DNA of 64,000 bases, taken from positions 62,001 to 126,000 of the forward strand of contig CABZXO010000002.1 of the NCBI GenBank assembly GCA_902529645.1, given 5' to 3'. A program made the position numbers and the translations under genes. Shown here piece by piece: positions 44,924-54,630 of this stretch. Under the pieces are notes generated by a model that was given only the letters and a program-made list of their open reading frames with translations, did no database searches and was not told where the DNA came from. The stretch comes from an uncultured Pelagibacteraceae bacterium (GTDB taxonomy: Bacteria; Pseudomonadota; Alphaproteobacteria; Pelagibacterales; Pelagibacteraceae). Each line of letters opens with the position of its first letter. Positions within the stretch are counted from its first letter, which is position 1.

Positions 44924-46286
44924 ACTTTGAGAGATCTGTATCCTTAACGAGTGTATCTAAGTTTTTATTGATGTATTCTTTATTTATAATAATTTTTTCA
45001 CCAGCACGATCAGTAGCTGTGAAACTTATTTCATCTAAAATCTTTTCAATAATAGTATGAAGTCTTCTGGCTCCAATATTTTCTACAGTTGCATTTACTT
45101 CTGAAGCTATGTTTGCAATTGCATCTATACCATCGTCTGAAAACTCTAAATCAACATTTTCGGTTTTTAAAAGGGCAACATATTGTTTAATTAAACTAAA
45201 ATCTGGCTCTCTTAAAATTCTCTTAAAATCCTCACTTGTTAAAGCTTCTAATTCAACTCTTATAGGTAATCTCCCTTGTAATTCTGGAAGTAGATCAGAT
45301 GGTTTTGCTAGCTGAAATGCACCAGAGGCAATGAACAAAATATGATCTGTTTTTATTGGACCGTGTTTTGTGTTAACAGTTGTTCCTTCTATTAAAGGTA
45401 ACAAATCTCTTTGAACACCTTCTCTTGAAACATCGCCACCAACTCTGTCAGTTCTTGCTGAAATTTTATCTATTTCGTCGAGAAATACTATTCCATTATT
45501 TTCTGTTGAGAGTTTTGCAGCTTTAATAATTTTATCTTGTTCGATTAGTTTATCTGACTCGTCATTAATTAAAATTTCATGAGACTCTTTGACGGTCATT
45601 TTTTTCTTTTTTTCTTTGGTTCCCATTGATTTTCCAATCATTTCACCAATGTTGATCATTCCAACATTAGCTCCAGGCATCCCAGGAATTTCAAAAGATG
45701 TACCACCTGAACCAGTGTCGCTCACTGCAATTTCTATTTCGTTATCGTCCAAATCTCCGTTTCTAAGTCTTTTTCTAAAACTTTCTCTAGTAGCTAAACT
45801 TGCTTTTTTTCCAACCAAAGCATCTAAAACTTTTTCTTCTGCAGCTTTCTGAGCTTTTGCAAAAACTTCTTTTCTTTTCTTTACTTTTTCCATTGAGATA
45901 GCTATCTCAATTAAATCTCTTACAATTTGCTCTACATCTCTACCAACGTAACCAACTTCAGTGAATCTTGTAGCCTCAACTTTTACAAAAGGAGCTTCCG
46001 CTAGTTTAGATAATCTTCTCGAAATTTCAGTTTTTCCAACACCTGTTGGTCCAATCATTAAAATATTTTTAGGTAAAACTTCATTTTTCATTTCACCTTT
46101 AAGAGCTTGTCTTCTCCATCTATTTCTTAATGCCACAGCAACAGCCCTCTTTGCTTTGTTTTGCCCAACAACAAATCTATCTAATTCTGAAACTATTTCT
46201 CTTGGCGATAAAGAACTGACCAAAGAAGCTTCTTCTTTTTGATTTTTATCTTTTGGGTGTAGTTGTGTTACGTTTGATTTATCCAT
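44913..46286 (-). CDS. hslU: HslU ATPase subunit of HslUV protease
   Basis: 457 aa. '[34 protein letters not shown]' is the N-terminal signature, Walker A is '[16 protein letters not shown]', and Walker B '[14 protein letters not shown]' and sensor regions follow. An I-domain lies in between, and the C-terminus 'DLSKFIL' is the tail that inserts into HslV. It unfolds substrates and feeds them to HslV. It overlaps hslV by one base. Confidence 0.98.
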   Translation of the reverse strand: MDKSNVTQLHPKDKNQKEEASLVSSLSPREIVSELDRFVVGQNKAKRAVAVALRNRWRRQALKGEMKNEVLPKNILMIGPTGVGKTEISRRLSKLAEAPFVKVEATRFTEVGYVGRDVEQIVRDLIEIAISMEKVKKRKEVFAKAQKAAEEKVLDALVGKKASLATRESFRKRLRNGDLDDNEIEIAVSDTGSGGTSFEIPGMPGANVGMINIGEMIGKSMGTKEKKKKMTVKESHEILINDESDKLIEQDKIIKAAKLSTENNGIVFLDEIDKISARTDRVGGDVSREGVQRDLLPLIEGTTVNTKHGPIKTDHILFIASGAFQLAKPSDLLPELQGRLPIRVELEALTSEDFKRILREPDFSLIKQYVALLKTENVDLEFSDDGIDAIANIASEVNATVENIGARRLHTIIEKILDEISFTATDRAGEKIIINKEYINKNLDTLVKDTDLSKFIL

Positions 46287-46801
46287 TATATTTTTTCAAT
46301 TTTAACGTTATGATTTGTAAAAACACATATATCTGCTGCTACTTTGATTGCTTTTTTTGCAACTTCCTCAGCTGAAATGTTGCCTTCCATCAAAACTTTT
46401 CCAGCAGCTAGAGCATAATTTCCTCCAGAACCAATTCCTATCACGTCTCCCTCTGGCTCAAGCACATCACCAGTTCCAGAAATAATATAACTGTTATTTT
46501 TATCACCAACAGCCATGAGTGCCTCTAATCTTCTTAAGTATTTATCTGTTCTCCAGTCTTTTGCTAATTCAACAGCAGCTCTAGACAAATTTCCAGCATG
46601 TTTTTCAAGTTTACCTTCTAATCTTTCAAATAAAGTTAATGCATCAGCAGTAGATCCTGCAAATCCTGCTACTACATCTCTTTTTTCAATTTTTCTAACT
46701 TTTGAAGCTGTGCCTTTTACAACAGTATTTCCCATACTTACTTGTCCATCACCAGCAACCACTACTTCATTATTTTTTCTAACTAATACAATTGTTGTCA
46801 T
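46286..46801 (-). CDS. hslV: HslV peptidase subunit of HslUV protease
   Basis: 171 aa. After Met the protein starts '[23 protein letters not shown]', giving the N-terminal catalytic Thr after Met removal. '[21 protein letters not shown]' and '[14 protein letters not shown]' are conserved proteasome-fold elements. It forms a two-ring dodecamer with HslU caps. The promoter likely lies in the 89-bp gap shared with divergent hisB. Confidence 0.97.
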   Translation of the reverse strand: MTTIVLVRKNNEVVVAGDGQVSMGNTVVKGTASKVRKIEKRDVVAGFAGSTADALTLFERLEGKLEKHAGNLSRAAVELAKDWRTDKYLRRLEALMAVGDKNNSYIISGTGDVLEPEGDVIGIGSGGNYALAAGKVLMEGNISAEEVAKKAIKVAADICVFTNHNVKIEKI

Positions 46802-46890
46802 AATTGATAAATGGTAACTATTTTTGATACTTCAAGTGTTCAGACTGATATTGATATAGTGAGATTATGTATGTATACCATTAAAAATAT

Positions 46891-47481
46891 ATGGCTAGAA
46901 AAGGAAAAGTATCTCGAAAAACAAAAGAAACTAGTATCAATGTTGAGGTTAATATTGATGGTAAAGGAAAGTATCAAATTGACACTGGTATAGGTTTTTT
47001 AGATCACATGCTTGAACAATTGTCAAAGCATTCATTAATAGATTTAAAAGTAAAAGCTAAAGGTGATACTCATATTGATCTTCACCATACCACAGAAGAT
47101 ACAGGAATCGCTATAGGTGAGGCTTTAAAAAAGGCTGCTAAAAAATTTGTAGGAATAAAGAGATATGCTCACACCGTGATTCCAATGGACGAAACATTAA
47201 CAAGAGTAGCTATTGATGTTTCAAACAGGCCCTATTTAATTTGGAAAGTAAAATTAAAAGTTGAAAAACTTGGCGAGATGGACACAGAATTGTTTAAAGA
47301 ATGGTTTCAAGCTTTTTCTCAATCTGCTGGTATTACAATGCATATAGAAAATATTTATGGTGACAATAGCCATCACATAATTGAGTCTTGTTATAAGGCA
47401 TTAGCAAGATCGTTAAGAGCTGCGTTAGAGATGGATCCAAGAAATAAGAAAAGCATTCCATCAACTAAAGGCTCATTATAA
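46891..47481 (+). CDS. hisB: imidazoleglycerol-phosphate dehydratase
   Basis: 196 aa, monofunctional form. '[23 protein letters not shown]' and '[21 protein letters not shown]' are the two His-rich, Mn-binding signatures, and '[20 protein letters not shown]' the third. It catalyses the sixth step of histidine synthesis. First gene of a his cluster; hisH follows after 5 bp. Divergent from hslV, as in many alphaproteobacteria. Confidence 0.98.
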   Translation: MARKGKVSRKTKETSINVEVNIDGKGKYQIDTGIGFLDHMLEQLSKHSLIDLKVKAKGDTHIDLHHTTEDTGIAIGEALKKAAKKFVGIKRYAHTVIPMDETLTRVAIDVSNRPYLIWKVKLKVEKLGEMDTELFKEWFQAFSQSAGITMHIENIYGDNSHHIIESCYKALARSLRAALEMDPRNKKSIPSTKGSL

Positions 47482-47486
47482 GTTTA

Positions 47487-48113
47487 ATGAACGTCACAAT
47501 TGTTGATTATAACTCGGGCAATATAAGTTCGGTGATAAACTCTTTTCAAGAGGTTGCTAAAGATAAGGTAAATATCGAGGTAACATCAGATTTAAATAAA
47601 ATTAAATCTTCAGACAAAGTTGTTTTGCCAGGGCAGGGTTCGTTTAAGAGTTGTGTTGATGCACTTAAAAAAATTAACGGCTTAGTTGATACATTAAATG
47701 ATTTTGCAATTAAAAATAAAAAACCTCTTCTCGGTATTTGTGTTGGATTGCAAATGTTTGCCGATATTGGATATGAAGAAACTGAAACCAAAGGTCTTGG
47801 GTGGGTTTCAGGTAAAGTGTCGAAAATAGATAACCTAAATGGAAAGTATAAACTACCTCATATTGGTTGGAACCAAATAAATATAGTTAGGGATAGTAAA
47901 ATTTTTAAAGACATAGAAAATAATTCTCATATGTATTTTGTACATAGCTACGAATTTCATCCAGAAGATAAAAAAGTAATTTCTGCTACAACAGATTATT
48001 CCTCAAAAATTGTTTGCTCTATAGAAAAAGAAAATATATTCGGAACACAATTTCACCCTGAAAAAAGTGACAAAGCTGGACTTAAAATAATCAATAATTT
48101 TATTAATTTATAA
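47487..48113 (+). CDS. hisH: imidazole glycerol phosphate synthase glutamine amidotransferase subunit
   Basis: 208 aa. The triad is 'PLLGICVGLQMFADIG' (catalytic Cys) and 'FGTQFHPEKSDKAG' (His and Glu). 'VTIVDYNSGNISSVINSF' is the usual start. It makes ammonia from glutamine and channels it to HisF. The stop codon overlaps the start of a small lipoprotein gene (TAATG). Confidence 0.97.
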   Translation: MNVTIVDYNSGNISSVINSFQEVAKDKVNIEVTSDLNKIKSSDKVVLPGQGSFKSCVDALKKINGLVDTLNDFAIKNKKPLLGICVGLQMFADIGYEETETKGLGWVSGKVSKIDNLNGKYKLPHIGWNQINIVRDSKIFKDIENNSHMYFVHSYEFHPEDKKVISATTDYSSKIVCSIEKENIFGTQFHPEKSDKAGLKIINNFINL

Positions 48114-48256
48114 TGAGAATTTTCTTACTTTTTTTTTTAATATTAAGTCTAACGTCTTGTGCAAATACTAAAAAAAGTGAAATTGAAAAAAAAAATGAAA
48201 GAAAAGAAGAAATACCAATGAATGTTACAATGGAAACAACTATAAATATAAATTAA
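48113..48256 (+). CDS. small lipoprotein inside the his operon (47 aa)
   Basis: Too short for the ORF track. From ATG 48113 the product starts 'MRIFLLFFLILSLTSCANTK' and continues with a charged tail (KKSEIEKKNERKEEIP) and then a polar Thr/Asn end. The signal length and lipobox (LTSC) are convincing, and the mature peptide would be only about 32 residues. Both junctions are TAATG overlaps, with hisH upstream and hisA downstream, so it should be translated with the his genes. I do not recognise the family; no link to histidine synthesis is evident. It may be an envelope peptide placed here by chance. Confidence 0.75.
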   Translation: MRIFLLFFLILSLTSCANTKKSEIEKKNERKEEIPMNVTMETTININ

Positions 48257-48981
48257 TGAAAATATTTCCAGCGATTGATATTAAAGATAAAAAGTGTGTG
48301 AGGTTAGTCAAAGGAGATTTTGATAACAAAACTGAATATAAAATGTCGCCATTGGAACAAGCAGGGAAATATAAGGATCATGGCTTTAAAAACTTACATG
48401 TAGTCGATTTGGACGGGGCTCTAACAGGAGAAACAATTAATTTGGATATTATTCAAGAAATAGTAAGTAAATTTGATTTAAAGATTGAAATTGGTGGAGG
48501 GGTAAGAAATTTTGAAAGTATTCAGCAATATACTGATTCTGGTGTTGAAAAAGTTATTTTGGGAAGTGCTGCCATAAAAGATAAAAATTTTTTAAAGGAA
48601 GCTTGTGAAAAATTTCCAAATAAAATTGCTTTAGGTTTAGACGCAAAAAATGGATATTTATCTGTATCTGGCTGGAGGGAAAATTCAAATCAACTGATTT
48701 TAGATTATTTAAGAGAAGTGAATGATTATGGTACAAGCAGATTGATTTACACTGATATTAACAGAGATGGAATGAAAAGAAGTCCTAACTTTGAAGAAAC
48801 ATCTAGGGTTGCTGATATATCTAATTGTCCTGTAGTAATATCTGGTGGAGTTTCTTCAATTGAAGATATTAAAAAAGCTAAAGAATTAAATAATAATAAC
48901 ATAGAAGGAATTATAGTTGGAAAAGCTATTTATGATGGTGATATTAAATTGGATGAATTAGTGAAGGAACTTGATGCTTAA
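48256..48981 (+). CDS. hisA: HisA isomerase (ProFAR isomerase)
   Basis: 241 aa TIM barrel. '[21 protein letters not shown]' carries the first catalytic Asp, '[19 protein letters not shown]' and '[16 protein letters not shown]' follow, and '[19 protein letters not shown]' has the second Asp. Phosphate loops '[13 protein letters not shown]' and '[11 protein letters not shown]' are complete. It performs the Amadori rearrangement before HisF. The start overlaps the small lipoprotein stop by one base. Confidence 0.98.
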   Translation: MKIFPAIDIKDKKCVRLVKGDFDNKTEYKMSPLEQAGKYKDHGFKNLHVVDLDGALTGETINLDIIQEIVSKFDLKIEIGGGVRNFESIQQYTDSGVEKVILGSAAIKDKNFLKEACEKFPNKIALGLDAKNGYLSVSGWRENSNQLILDYLREVNDYGTSRLIYTDINRDGMKRSPNFEETSRVADISNCPVVISGGVSSIEDIKKAKELNNNNIEGIIVGKAIYDGDIKLDELVKELDA

Positions 48982-49729
48982 AAACAGAATTATACCATGT
49001 TTAGACGTTAAAAATGGACGTGTTGTAAAAGGAATTAACTTTGTTGATTTACAGGATGCAGGCGATCCTGTTGAGCAAGCTAAAATTTATTCTGATGGTG
49101 GAGCAGATGAAATTTGTTTTTTAGATATTACAGCATCAAATGAAAATAGAGACACTATTTACGATGTTGTAAAGAAGACTTCGAAGAAATGTTTTGTTCC
49201 ATTAACTGTCGGTGGCGGTGTTAGAAGCGTTGAAGATATTAATAAATTACTAAATTGTGGGGCTGATAAAGTATCTATTAATACAGCCGCAGTCCAAAAT
49301 CCAGAAGTAGTAGTTGAAAGCTCTAAAAAATTTGGTTCACAATGCATAGTTGTTGCAATTGATGCTAAAAAAAATTCTGATAAATGGGAGATTTTTACTC
49401 ACGGCGGAAGAAATAATACTGGAATTGATGCAATTGAATTTTCAAAAAAAATGGTAGATAGTGGAGCAGGTGAACTCTTAATAACATCAATGGATAGGGA
49501 TGGCACTCAAGTTGGTTATGATATCGATTTAATGTCAAAAATATCTTCGAAAGTAAATATTCCAGTTATTGCATCGGGTGGAGTTGGTAATTTAGATCAC
49601 TTAGTAGATGGAATTAAACTAGGAAATGCAAGTGCAGTTCTAGCAGCATCAATATTCCATTATGGTAAGCATTCTGTAAAAGAGGCCAAGGAATATTTGG
49701 ATTCAAAAGGAATTCCTGTTAGGATTTAG
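48974..49729 (+). CDS. hisF: imidazole glycerol phosphate synthase cyclase subunit
   Basis: ATG 48974 ([20 protein letters not shown]) is preferred over the track's TTG 48971; 251 aa. Catalytic Asp residues are in '[14 protein letters not shown]' and '[15 protein letters not shown]'. '[15 protein letters not shown]' and '[17 protein letters not shown]' are the phosphate loops. It closes the imidazole ring using HisH-derived ammonia. It overlaps the hisA end by 8 bp. Confidence 0.98.
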   Translation: MLKNRIIPCLDVKNGRVVKGINFVDLQDAGDPVEQAKIYSDGGADEICFLDITASNENRDTIYDVVKKTSKKCFVPLTVGGGVRSVEDINKLLNCGADKVSINTAAVQNPEVVVESSKKFGSQCIVVAIDAKKNSDKWEIFTHGGRNNTGIDAIEFSKKMVDSGAGELLITSMDRDGTQVGYDIDLMSKISSKVNIPVIASGGVGNLDHLVDGIKLGNASAVLAASIFHYGKHSVKEAKEYLDSKGIPVRI

Positions 49730-49730
49730 T

Positions 49731-50003
49731 ATGCTTAGCACATTAGAAAACTTAATTAAACTTGTAAGAGAAAGAAAATCTTCTCCTGTCAAAGGTTCGT
49801 ACACTAATAAGTTGCTTAATGACAAATCATTAAGCAGGGCAAAAGTTATTGAAGAAGTTAATGAATTAATTGAAGCTGTGGAGCTAGATTCAAACAAAAT
49901 TCATGAGGCAGCAGATGTAATTTATCATTTGCTAATGTATTTAGAAGCTAATGATATAAAAATTGAAGAAGTAATGTCAGAGTTAGAAAAAAGAAAAAAA
50001 TGA
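49731..50003 (+). CDS. hisE: phosphoribosyl-ATP pyrophosphatase
   Basis: 90 aa. 'SYTNKLLNDKSLSRAKVIEEVNELIEAVE' contains the acidic metal-binding ExxE motif, and 'IHEAADVIYHLLMYLEAND' the EAADxxYH motif of PRA-PH enzymes. Second step of histidine synthesis. It begins one base after hisF and its end overlaps the HIT gene by 4 bp. Confidence 0.95.
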   Translation: MLSTLENLIKLVRERKSSPVKGSYTNKLLNDKSLSRAKVIEEVNELIEAVELDSNKIHEAADVIYHLLMYLEANDIKIEEVMSELEKRKK

Positions 50004-50365
50004 GTTACGATGACAATAATATTTTTGCAAAAATTTTACGGGGTGAGATACCTTGTAATAAAATTTATGAGGATGATTTTGTTTTGTCATTTCATGATAT
50101 CAATCCACAGAAAAAAATTCATGCATTAGTAATTCCTAAAGGGAAATATACTAATTTAGATGATTTCAGTTTAAATGCCTCATCAAGTGAGATGGTAGGA
50201 TTGTTAAAAGGTATCAATATTGTTGCGAAAAAACTAGGTATTTCAACAGAAGTAGGTAAGGGCTATAGAGCATTAGCTAATATAAGTGAACACGGTGGAC
50301 AAGAGGTTCCTCATTTGCACTTTCATTTATTTGGTGGAGAAAAAGTTGGGAAAATGGTTGAGTGA
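50000..50365 (+). CDS. HIT-family nucleotide-binding hydrolase (HinT-like)
   Basis: 121 aa. 'NNIFAKILRGEIPCNKIYEDD' is the standard start, 'FHDINPQKKIHALVIPK' the second motif, and 'GGQEVPHLHFHLFGGEKVG' the catalytic HxHxH triad. HinT enzymes hydrolyse nucleoside phosphoramidates and aminoacyl-AMP. It overlaps hisE (ATGA) and the GNAT gene (GTGA), so it is the penultimate gene of the his transcript. A HIT gene after hisE is seen in other alphaproteobacteria. Confidence 0.94.
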   Translation: MSYDDNNIFAKILRGEIPCNKIYEDDFVLSFHDINPQKKIHALVIPKGKYTNLDDFSLNASSSEMVGLLKGINIVAKKLGISTEVGKGYRALANISEHGGQEVPHLHFHLFGGEKVGKMVE

Positions 50366-50865
50366 CCGAAAAAGTTGAAAGAAATTATTTAGAAATAAAT
50401 TCAATTAAAGATCTTAAAGAAGGCCATAAACCTTCGGATGATTATACTTTAGATTTATTACATCCAATTAATTTTCAATTAAATAAATTTTTTTATAAAA
50501 ATATTGGTAAAAAACACAAGTGGGTTGATAGATTATCCTGGTCCGAAGAAAAATGGATTAACTATGCTTCGTCCAAAACAGTAAGAACTTATGTGTTTAA
50601 ACACCGAGATGATTTAGTTGGATTTTTTGAATTAATTTTTCATCCAGATAAGAATGAAACAGAAATTGCTTATTTTGGTATATTAGAACAATATCAAAAT
50701 AAAAAATTAGGCTCTTATTTATTATCGGAAGCTATAAAAAAATCTTTTAATGGTTTTGTAAAAAGGGTTTGGGTGCATACATGCTCTTTAGATCATAAAA
50801 ATGCTTTAAATAATTATATATCAAGAGGAATGAAAATTTTTAAAACTGAAATACTTCATGTTTAA
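50362..50865 (+). CDS. GNAT-family N-acetyltransferase
   Basis: 167 aa from a GTG start overlapping the HIT stop. 'GFFELIFHPDKNETEIAYFGILEQYQNKKLGSYLLSEAI' contains the GNAT beta-4 strand and acetyl-CoA loop (Q-N-K-K-L-G-S, in place of Q/RxxGxG/A). 'RVWVHTCSLDHKNALNNYISRGMKIFKTE' is the C-terminal core. The substrate is not recognisable. Last gene of the his transcript; it converges on lolA with a 4-bp overlap. Confidence 0.85.
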   Translation: MTEKVERNYLEINSIKDLKEGHKPSDDYTLDLLHPINFQLNKFFYKNIGKKHKWVDRLSWSEEKWINYASSKTVRTYVFKHRDDLVGFFELIFHPDKNETEIAYFGILEQYQNKKLGSYLLSEAIKKSFNGFVKRVWVHTCSLDHKNALNNYISRGMKIFKTEILHV

Positions 50866-51410
50866 TTTTGAGAGGGTAGACTAAAAATATTTTTAGAAAT
50901 TACTCTATTTTTTCTGATAGAGGAAAGATAAGTAATATTAAAATTTTGATAAATATCTGTATTTTGCCAACCAATCAAATCAAAAGTTTGATTGTCAAAA
51001 AAAATATTGATTTCATTATCATTTATTAAGAAATTATAGTTAATAAGTTTATTATCAATAATTCGCTCCTCAAGTTTTAAAATTTCATTAATTAGAAATT
51101 TTTTATCTAGTATAAAATTTAAAGGTGTCTTATCGAGTGGATATCTGTAGTAACTAACTCTTGTTTTTATTACTAAGGATTTTCCATTAGACACCATAAT
51201 TTTGTTGTTACTTTTAGCATATTCACAAAATATTTTTTTTGGGTATTGAATTGTGCAGTTACCATTTTCAATTTTTCCATTAATATTTTGTTCGAATTTA
51301 AAGTCAAAATTATTAATATTAGATAAATTAGATATTATTTTTTCTTTATTATCTGCGTTTACATTTGATATAAAAAATAAAAAAAAGAAGATAAATATAT
51401 ATCGAACCAT
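50862..51410 (-). CDS. lolA: outer-membrane lipoprotein carrier LolA
   Basis: 182 aa. Signal peptide 'YIFIFFFLFFISNVNADNKE' (cut after NA). 'NFDFKFEQNINGKIENGNCTIQYPKKIFCEY' and 'YYRYPLDKTPLNFIL' follow the LolA order (F.Q.....G.......P...w.Y and the .yPL.k.P..lL segment). It ferries lipoproteins across the periplasm. It follows ftsK with a one-base overlap, the standard ftsK-lolA order. Sequence is diverged but context is strong. Confidence 0.9.
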   Translation of the reverse strand: MVRYIFIFFFLFFISNVNADNKEKIISNLSNINNFDFKFEQNINGKIENGNCTIQYPKKIFCEYAKSNNKIMVSNGKSLVIKTRVSYYRYPLDKTPLNFILDKKFLINEILKLEERIIDNKLINYNFLINDNEINIFFDNQTFDLIGWQNTDIYQNFNITYLSSIRKNRVISKNIFSLPSQN

Positions 51411-53494
51411 CAGAGAACATCTCTTTTGCCAACATGATTTGCTTTACTAACTACTCCTTCGGACTCCATCATATCAATAATTCTTGCAGCTCTATTATAA
51501 CCTATTTGGAGCTTTCTTTGTAAAAATGATGTTGAGGCTTTACCTTCAGACCTAATTATTTCTACCGCTTGTTGATATAAATCATCTTTATCTCCAAGAT
51601 TTTGATTTTCATTAATTTCTTTCTCATCAGCAAAATTTAATATCTCATCAACATAATCTGGTTCGGCCTGCGATCTTAATGAATTATTTATTTTTTCAAT
51701 TTCAACATCTGAAACAAAAGGCGCATGTATCCTTACTATTCTATTCGCAGATGACATATACAACATATCTCCCTTTCCTAGTAATTGCTCAGCCCCTTGT
51801 TCACCAAGAATAGTTCTACTATCGATTTTTGAGGTAACCTGAAAAGATATCCTAGTAGGAAAATTGGCTTTTATTGTGCCAGTGATTACATCAACACTAG
51901 GTCTTTGCGTAGCCATAATAATATGAATTCCTGCAGCTCGTGCCATTTGCGATAATTTTTGAATATAATTCTCAATTTCTTTGCCTGCTACCAACATCAG
52001 GTCTGACATTTCATCAACGACCACAACAATATATGGCATAGGTAGTTTATGTTTTGAATTGTAACCATCAATATTTCTAACACCTTCTTTAGTCATTAAC
52101 CGGTATCTACTCTCCATCTCCTTGACCACCCAACCTAAAACTGATGCTGCTTTTTTAGCTTCTGTAATAACTGGGCACAACAAATGAGGAATTCCTTCGT
52201 ATGTAGATAATTCAAGCATTTTTGGATCAATTAAAATAAATTTACACTTTTCAGGAGTATGACGATAGAGAAGAGATAAAATAATTGTATTGATACAAAC
52301 AGATTTACCCGATCCTGTAGTACCAGCAATCAAAAGGTGAGGCATTGAGGATAAATCGCCAACCAAAGGTTTGCCCGAAATACTTTTACCTAATGCAACA
52401 GGTAATTTAATTTCTTTTTTTTTAAAATCAGAGTTATTTAAAATTTCACTTAAATAAACATTTTCTCTTTTGTTATTAGGAAGCTCTATACCTATTGTGT
52501 TACTTCCTGGTATAGTTGCAATTCTTGCAGATTCTGAGCTTGTATTTCTAGCTATATCATCTGACAAGTTAATTATTTTGGAAACCTTTACTCCAGCTGC
52601 TGGTTCAAATTCATTCAGAGTTACAACAGGTCCACGACTTGTTTTTTTAATAGTACCATTCACACCAAAGTCTAGTAGTATTTTTTCTAAAAACTCAGGA
52701 TCATTATTTTCATTTTTATCGATGTTATCCCTTTCTTTTTTTGTTGGCTCTTTTAATAATTCTAAACTTGGTAATCTAAATTTTATCTTATTTGTGTCTT
52801 TGTTTTCAGTTTTTATAAAAGGCAAATCTTCTTGTATTAGATTTTTAATTTCATCTTGTGGGATATACTCATTTATAATTTCATTTTTGTTAGTATAGTT
52901 TTTCTGATTTTTATTTTTAAAACTAACAATAATTTTCTTTAAGACTTTATAAAATTTTATAGGATGAAAATTAATACTTATCAAAAAAAATATTAAAACC
53001 AAAATTATTAAAATATAATAAAAAATATTTTCATTGAATTGAACTAGAGAAATTAAAAAAGTTTGATTTAGGTAAAATCCAACAAATCCCCCGTTTCCAT
53101 TAATAAATAAAGTAAATGCATTTGAGTAAAAATAAGAAAAAAATAATGTACCGATTAAAATATAAAATATTGAAAAAAAAATATTTTCAATAATCAAGAA
53201 GAATTCTTTTGTTTTAAAAATATTAATTCCAGTAAAAATTAGTGTCAAAGAAAATAGGTAAGAAATTAACCCTATCGATTGAAAAAACAAATCTGATATA
53301 AAACTACCTTTATAACCTAAAATATTGTCTATTTCTTTAGTATCAGGAAAAATAAAATTTGGATCCTCTGGTGAATAGCTTAATAAAGATATTAATAATA
53401 ATGTTCCGGCTATTAATACAAACAGTCCGCAAATTTCCACAATTCTTTTAATACCAAAATTAATTAATAAATTAGCTGTTTTTTTAATATCCAT
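51410..53494 (-). CDS. ftsK: DNA translocase FtsK
   Basis: 694 aa, compact relative to most FtsK (alphaproteobacterial forms about 800). Four membrane segments fill residues ~20-175, followed by a short Lys/Asn-rich linker rather than a long Pro/Gln linker. The motor has 'FEPAAGVKVSKIINLSDDIAR', Walker A 'HLLIAGTTGSGKSVCINTII', 'CKFILIDPKMLELSTYEGIPHLL' and 'YIVVVVDEMSDLMLVAGKE'. The C-terminal gamma domain ('GKASTSFLQRKLQIGYNRAARI') reads KOPS-type signals. It moves chromosome DNA at the division septum. Confidence 0.97.
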   Translation of the reverse strand: MDIKKTANLLINFGIKRIVEICGLFVLIAGTLLLISLLSYSPEDPNFIFPDTKEIDNILGYKGSFISDLFFQSIGLISYLFSLTLIFTGINIFKTKEFFLIIENIFFSIFYILIGTLFFSYFYSNAFTLFINGNGGFVGFYLNQTFLISLVQFNENIFYYILIILVLIFFLISINFHPIKFYKVLKKIIVSFKNKNQKNYTNKNEIINEYIPQDEIKNLIQEDLPFIKTENKDTNKIKFRLPSLELLKEPTKKERDNIDKNENNDPEFLEKILLDFGVNGTIKKTSRGPVVTLNEFEPAAGVKVSKIINLSDDIARNTSSESARIATIPGSNTIGIELPNNKRENVYLSEILNNSDFKKKEIKLPVALGKSISGKPLVGDLSSMPHLLIAGTTGSGKSVCINTIILSLLYRHTPEKCKFILIDPKMLELSTYEGIPHLLCPVITEAKKAASVLGWVVKEMESRYRLMTKEGVRNIDGYNSKHKLPMPYIVVVVDEMSDLMLVAGKEIENYIQKLSQMARAAGIHIIMATQRPSVDVITGTIKANFPTRISFQVTSKIDSRTILGEQGAEQLLGKGDMLYMSSANRIVRIHAPFVSDVEIEKINNSLRSQAEPDYVDEILNFADEKEINENQNLGDKDDLYQQAVEIIRSEGKASTSFLQRKLQIGYNRAARIIDMMESEGVVSKANHVGKRDVL

Positions 53495-53556
53495 AAATAT
53501 GAATCAATTTTATCACTTTGTATCATCTAATTTTTGTTGTTAAAATTAAAAATAAT

Positions 53557-54630
53557 ATGAAAGTTTGTATACTTGGATCTGGATTATCTGCTTTAACTTT
53601 AGCAAAAGCATTAGTTAATGAAAATATTAGTGTTGATATGGTTTCCTCAGAAAAAAAATTAAAAAAAAATTTTTCAAGGACTATTGGTATTTCTAAGAGT
53701 AATTTTGAATATATAAACAAAAATATAATTAATATTGAAAAAATTATTTGGAAATTAAAAAAAATTGAAATTTACAGTGATAACTTGAAAAATGAAAAGA
53801 TATTGAATTTTGAAAATAATGAACAACTTTTTTCAATTGTAAGAAATTTTAAGTTATATGAAATTTTGAAAAAAAGCCTCCTTCAAAGTAAAATATTTAA
53901 AATATTAAAATCTCAAAAAAATTTGATTTTTCTCGATAAATATAATTTGATTATAAATACAGATTACTCCAATTTATTTACTAAAAAATATTTTAATAAA
54001 AAAATAGTAAAAACATATAATAGTCATGCGTATACTACTATTATAAAACATGAGAAAATAATTAATGACACTGCATTTCAAATATTTACTAAAAAGGGGC
54101 CTTTAGCTTTTTTACCAATTTCCAAAAATGAAACCTCAATTGTATATTCAATTAATGGAGTAAAAAATAATAACCATGAGTATGTTAGAAGTTTAATTAA
54201 TCAATACAATTTTAAGTACAAAATAAAGGAAATTAAAAAACTTGATACATTTGAGCTGAAATCTTTTAATTTGAGATCTTATTATCATGACAAAATTTTA
54301 GCTTTTGGTGACTTACTTCATAGAATTCATCCACTTGCTGGTCAAGGTTTTAATATGACTATTAGAGATATGAATATTTTGATTAAAATAATTAAACAAA
54401 AAATTAATTTAGGTCTACCACTTGATAAATCTGTGAATGACCAATTTGAAAAAAAATTAAAACACAAAAATTATATCTTTTCAAATGCTATAGATTTAAT
54501 TCATGAGTTTTTTAACTTAGAGAGAAAACATAATAATAGTTATTTGAGTAAATCAGTTAGTTTTTTAGGAAAAAACCCTTCTATAAATAAAATTTTTACC
54601 AAAATTGCTGACGAAGGAATAACTTTTTAG
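53557..54630 (+). CDS. FAD-dependent hydroxylase of the UbiH/UbiF family
   Basis: Start ATG 53557 (MKVCILGSGLSALTLAKAL), which places the FAD-binding GxGxxx motif at the N-terminus; 357 aa. The second FAD motif reads 'KILAFGDLLHRIHPLAGQGFNMTIRDMNIL', matching 'GDAAHxxHPxAGQGxNxGxxD' except for Leu-Leu in place of Ala-Ala. 'GPLAFLPISKNETSIVYSI' is the middle motif. It probably hydroxylates the ubiquinone ring; which position (C1, C5 or C6) cannot be told. Divergent from ftsK by about 60 bp; convergent with the Lon-domain gene with no gap. Confidence 0.85.
   Translation: MKVCILGSGLSALTLAKALVNENISVDMVSSEKKLKKNFSRTIGISKSNFEYINKNIINIEKIIWKLKKIEIYSDNLKNEKILNFENNEQLFSIVRNFKLYEILKKSLLQSKIFKILKSQKNLIFLDKYNLIINTDYSNLFTKKYFNKKIVKTYNSHAYTTIIKHEKIINDTAFQIFTKKGPLAFLPISKNETSIVYSINGVKNNNHEYVRSLINQYNFKYKIKEIKKLDTFELKSFNLRSYYHDKILAFGDLLHRIHPLAGQGFNMTIRDMNILIKIIKQKINLGLPLDKSVNDQFEKKLKHKNYIFSNAIDLIHEFFNLERKHNNSYLSKSVSFLGKNPSINKIFTKIADEGITF

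Noticed and set aside
46811-46993. 60-aa plus-strand ORF spanning the hslV-hisB gap
   Set aside because: Overlaps the hisB start in another frame and has no recognisable features; the gap is better explained as a divergent promoter region.
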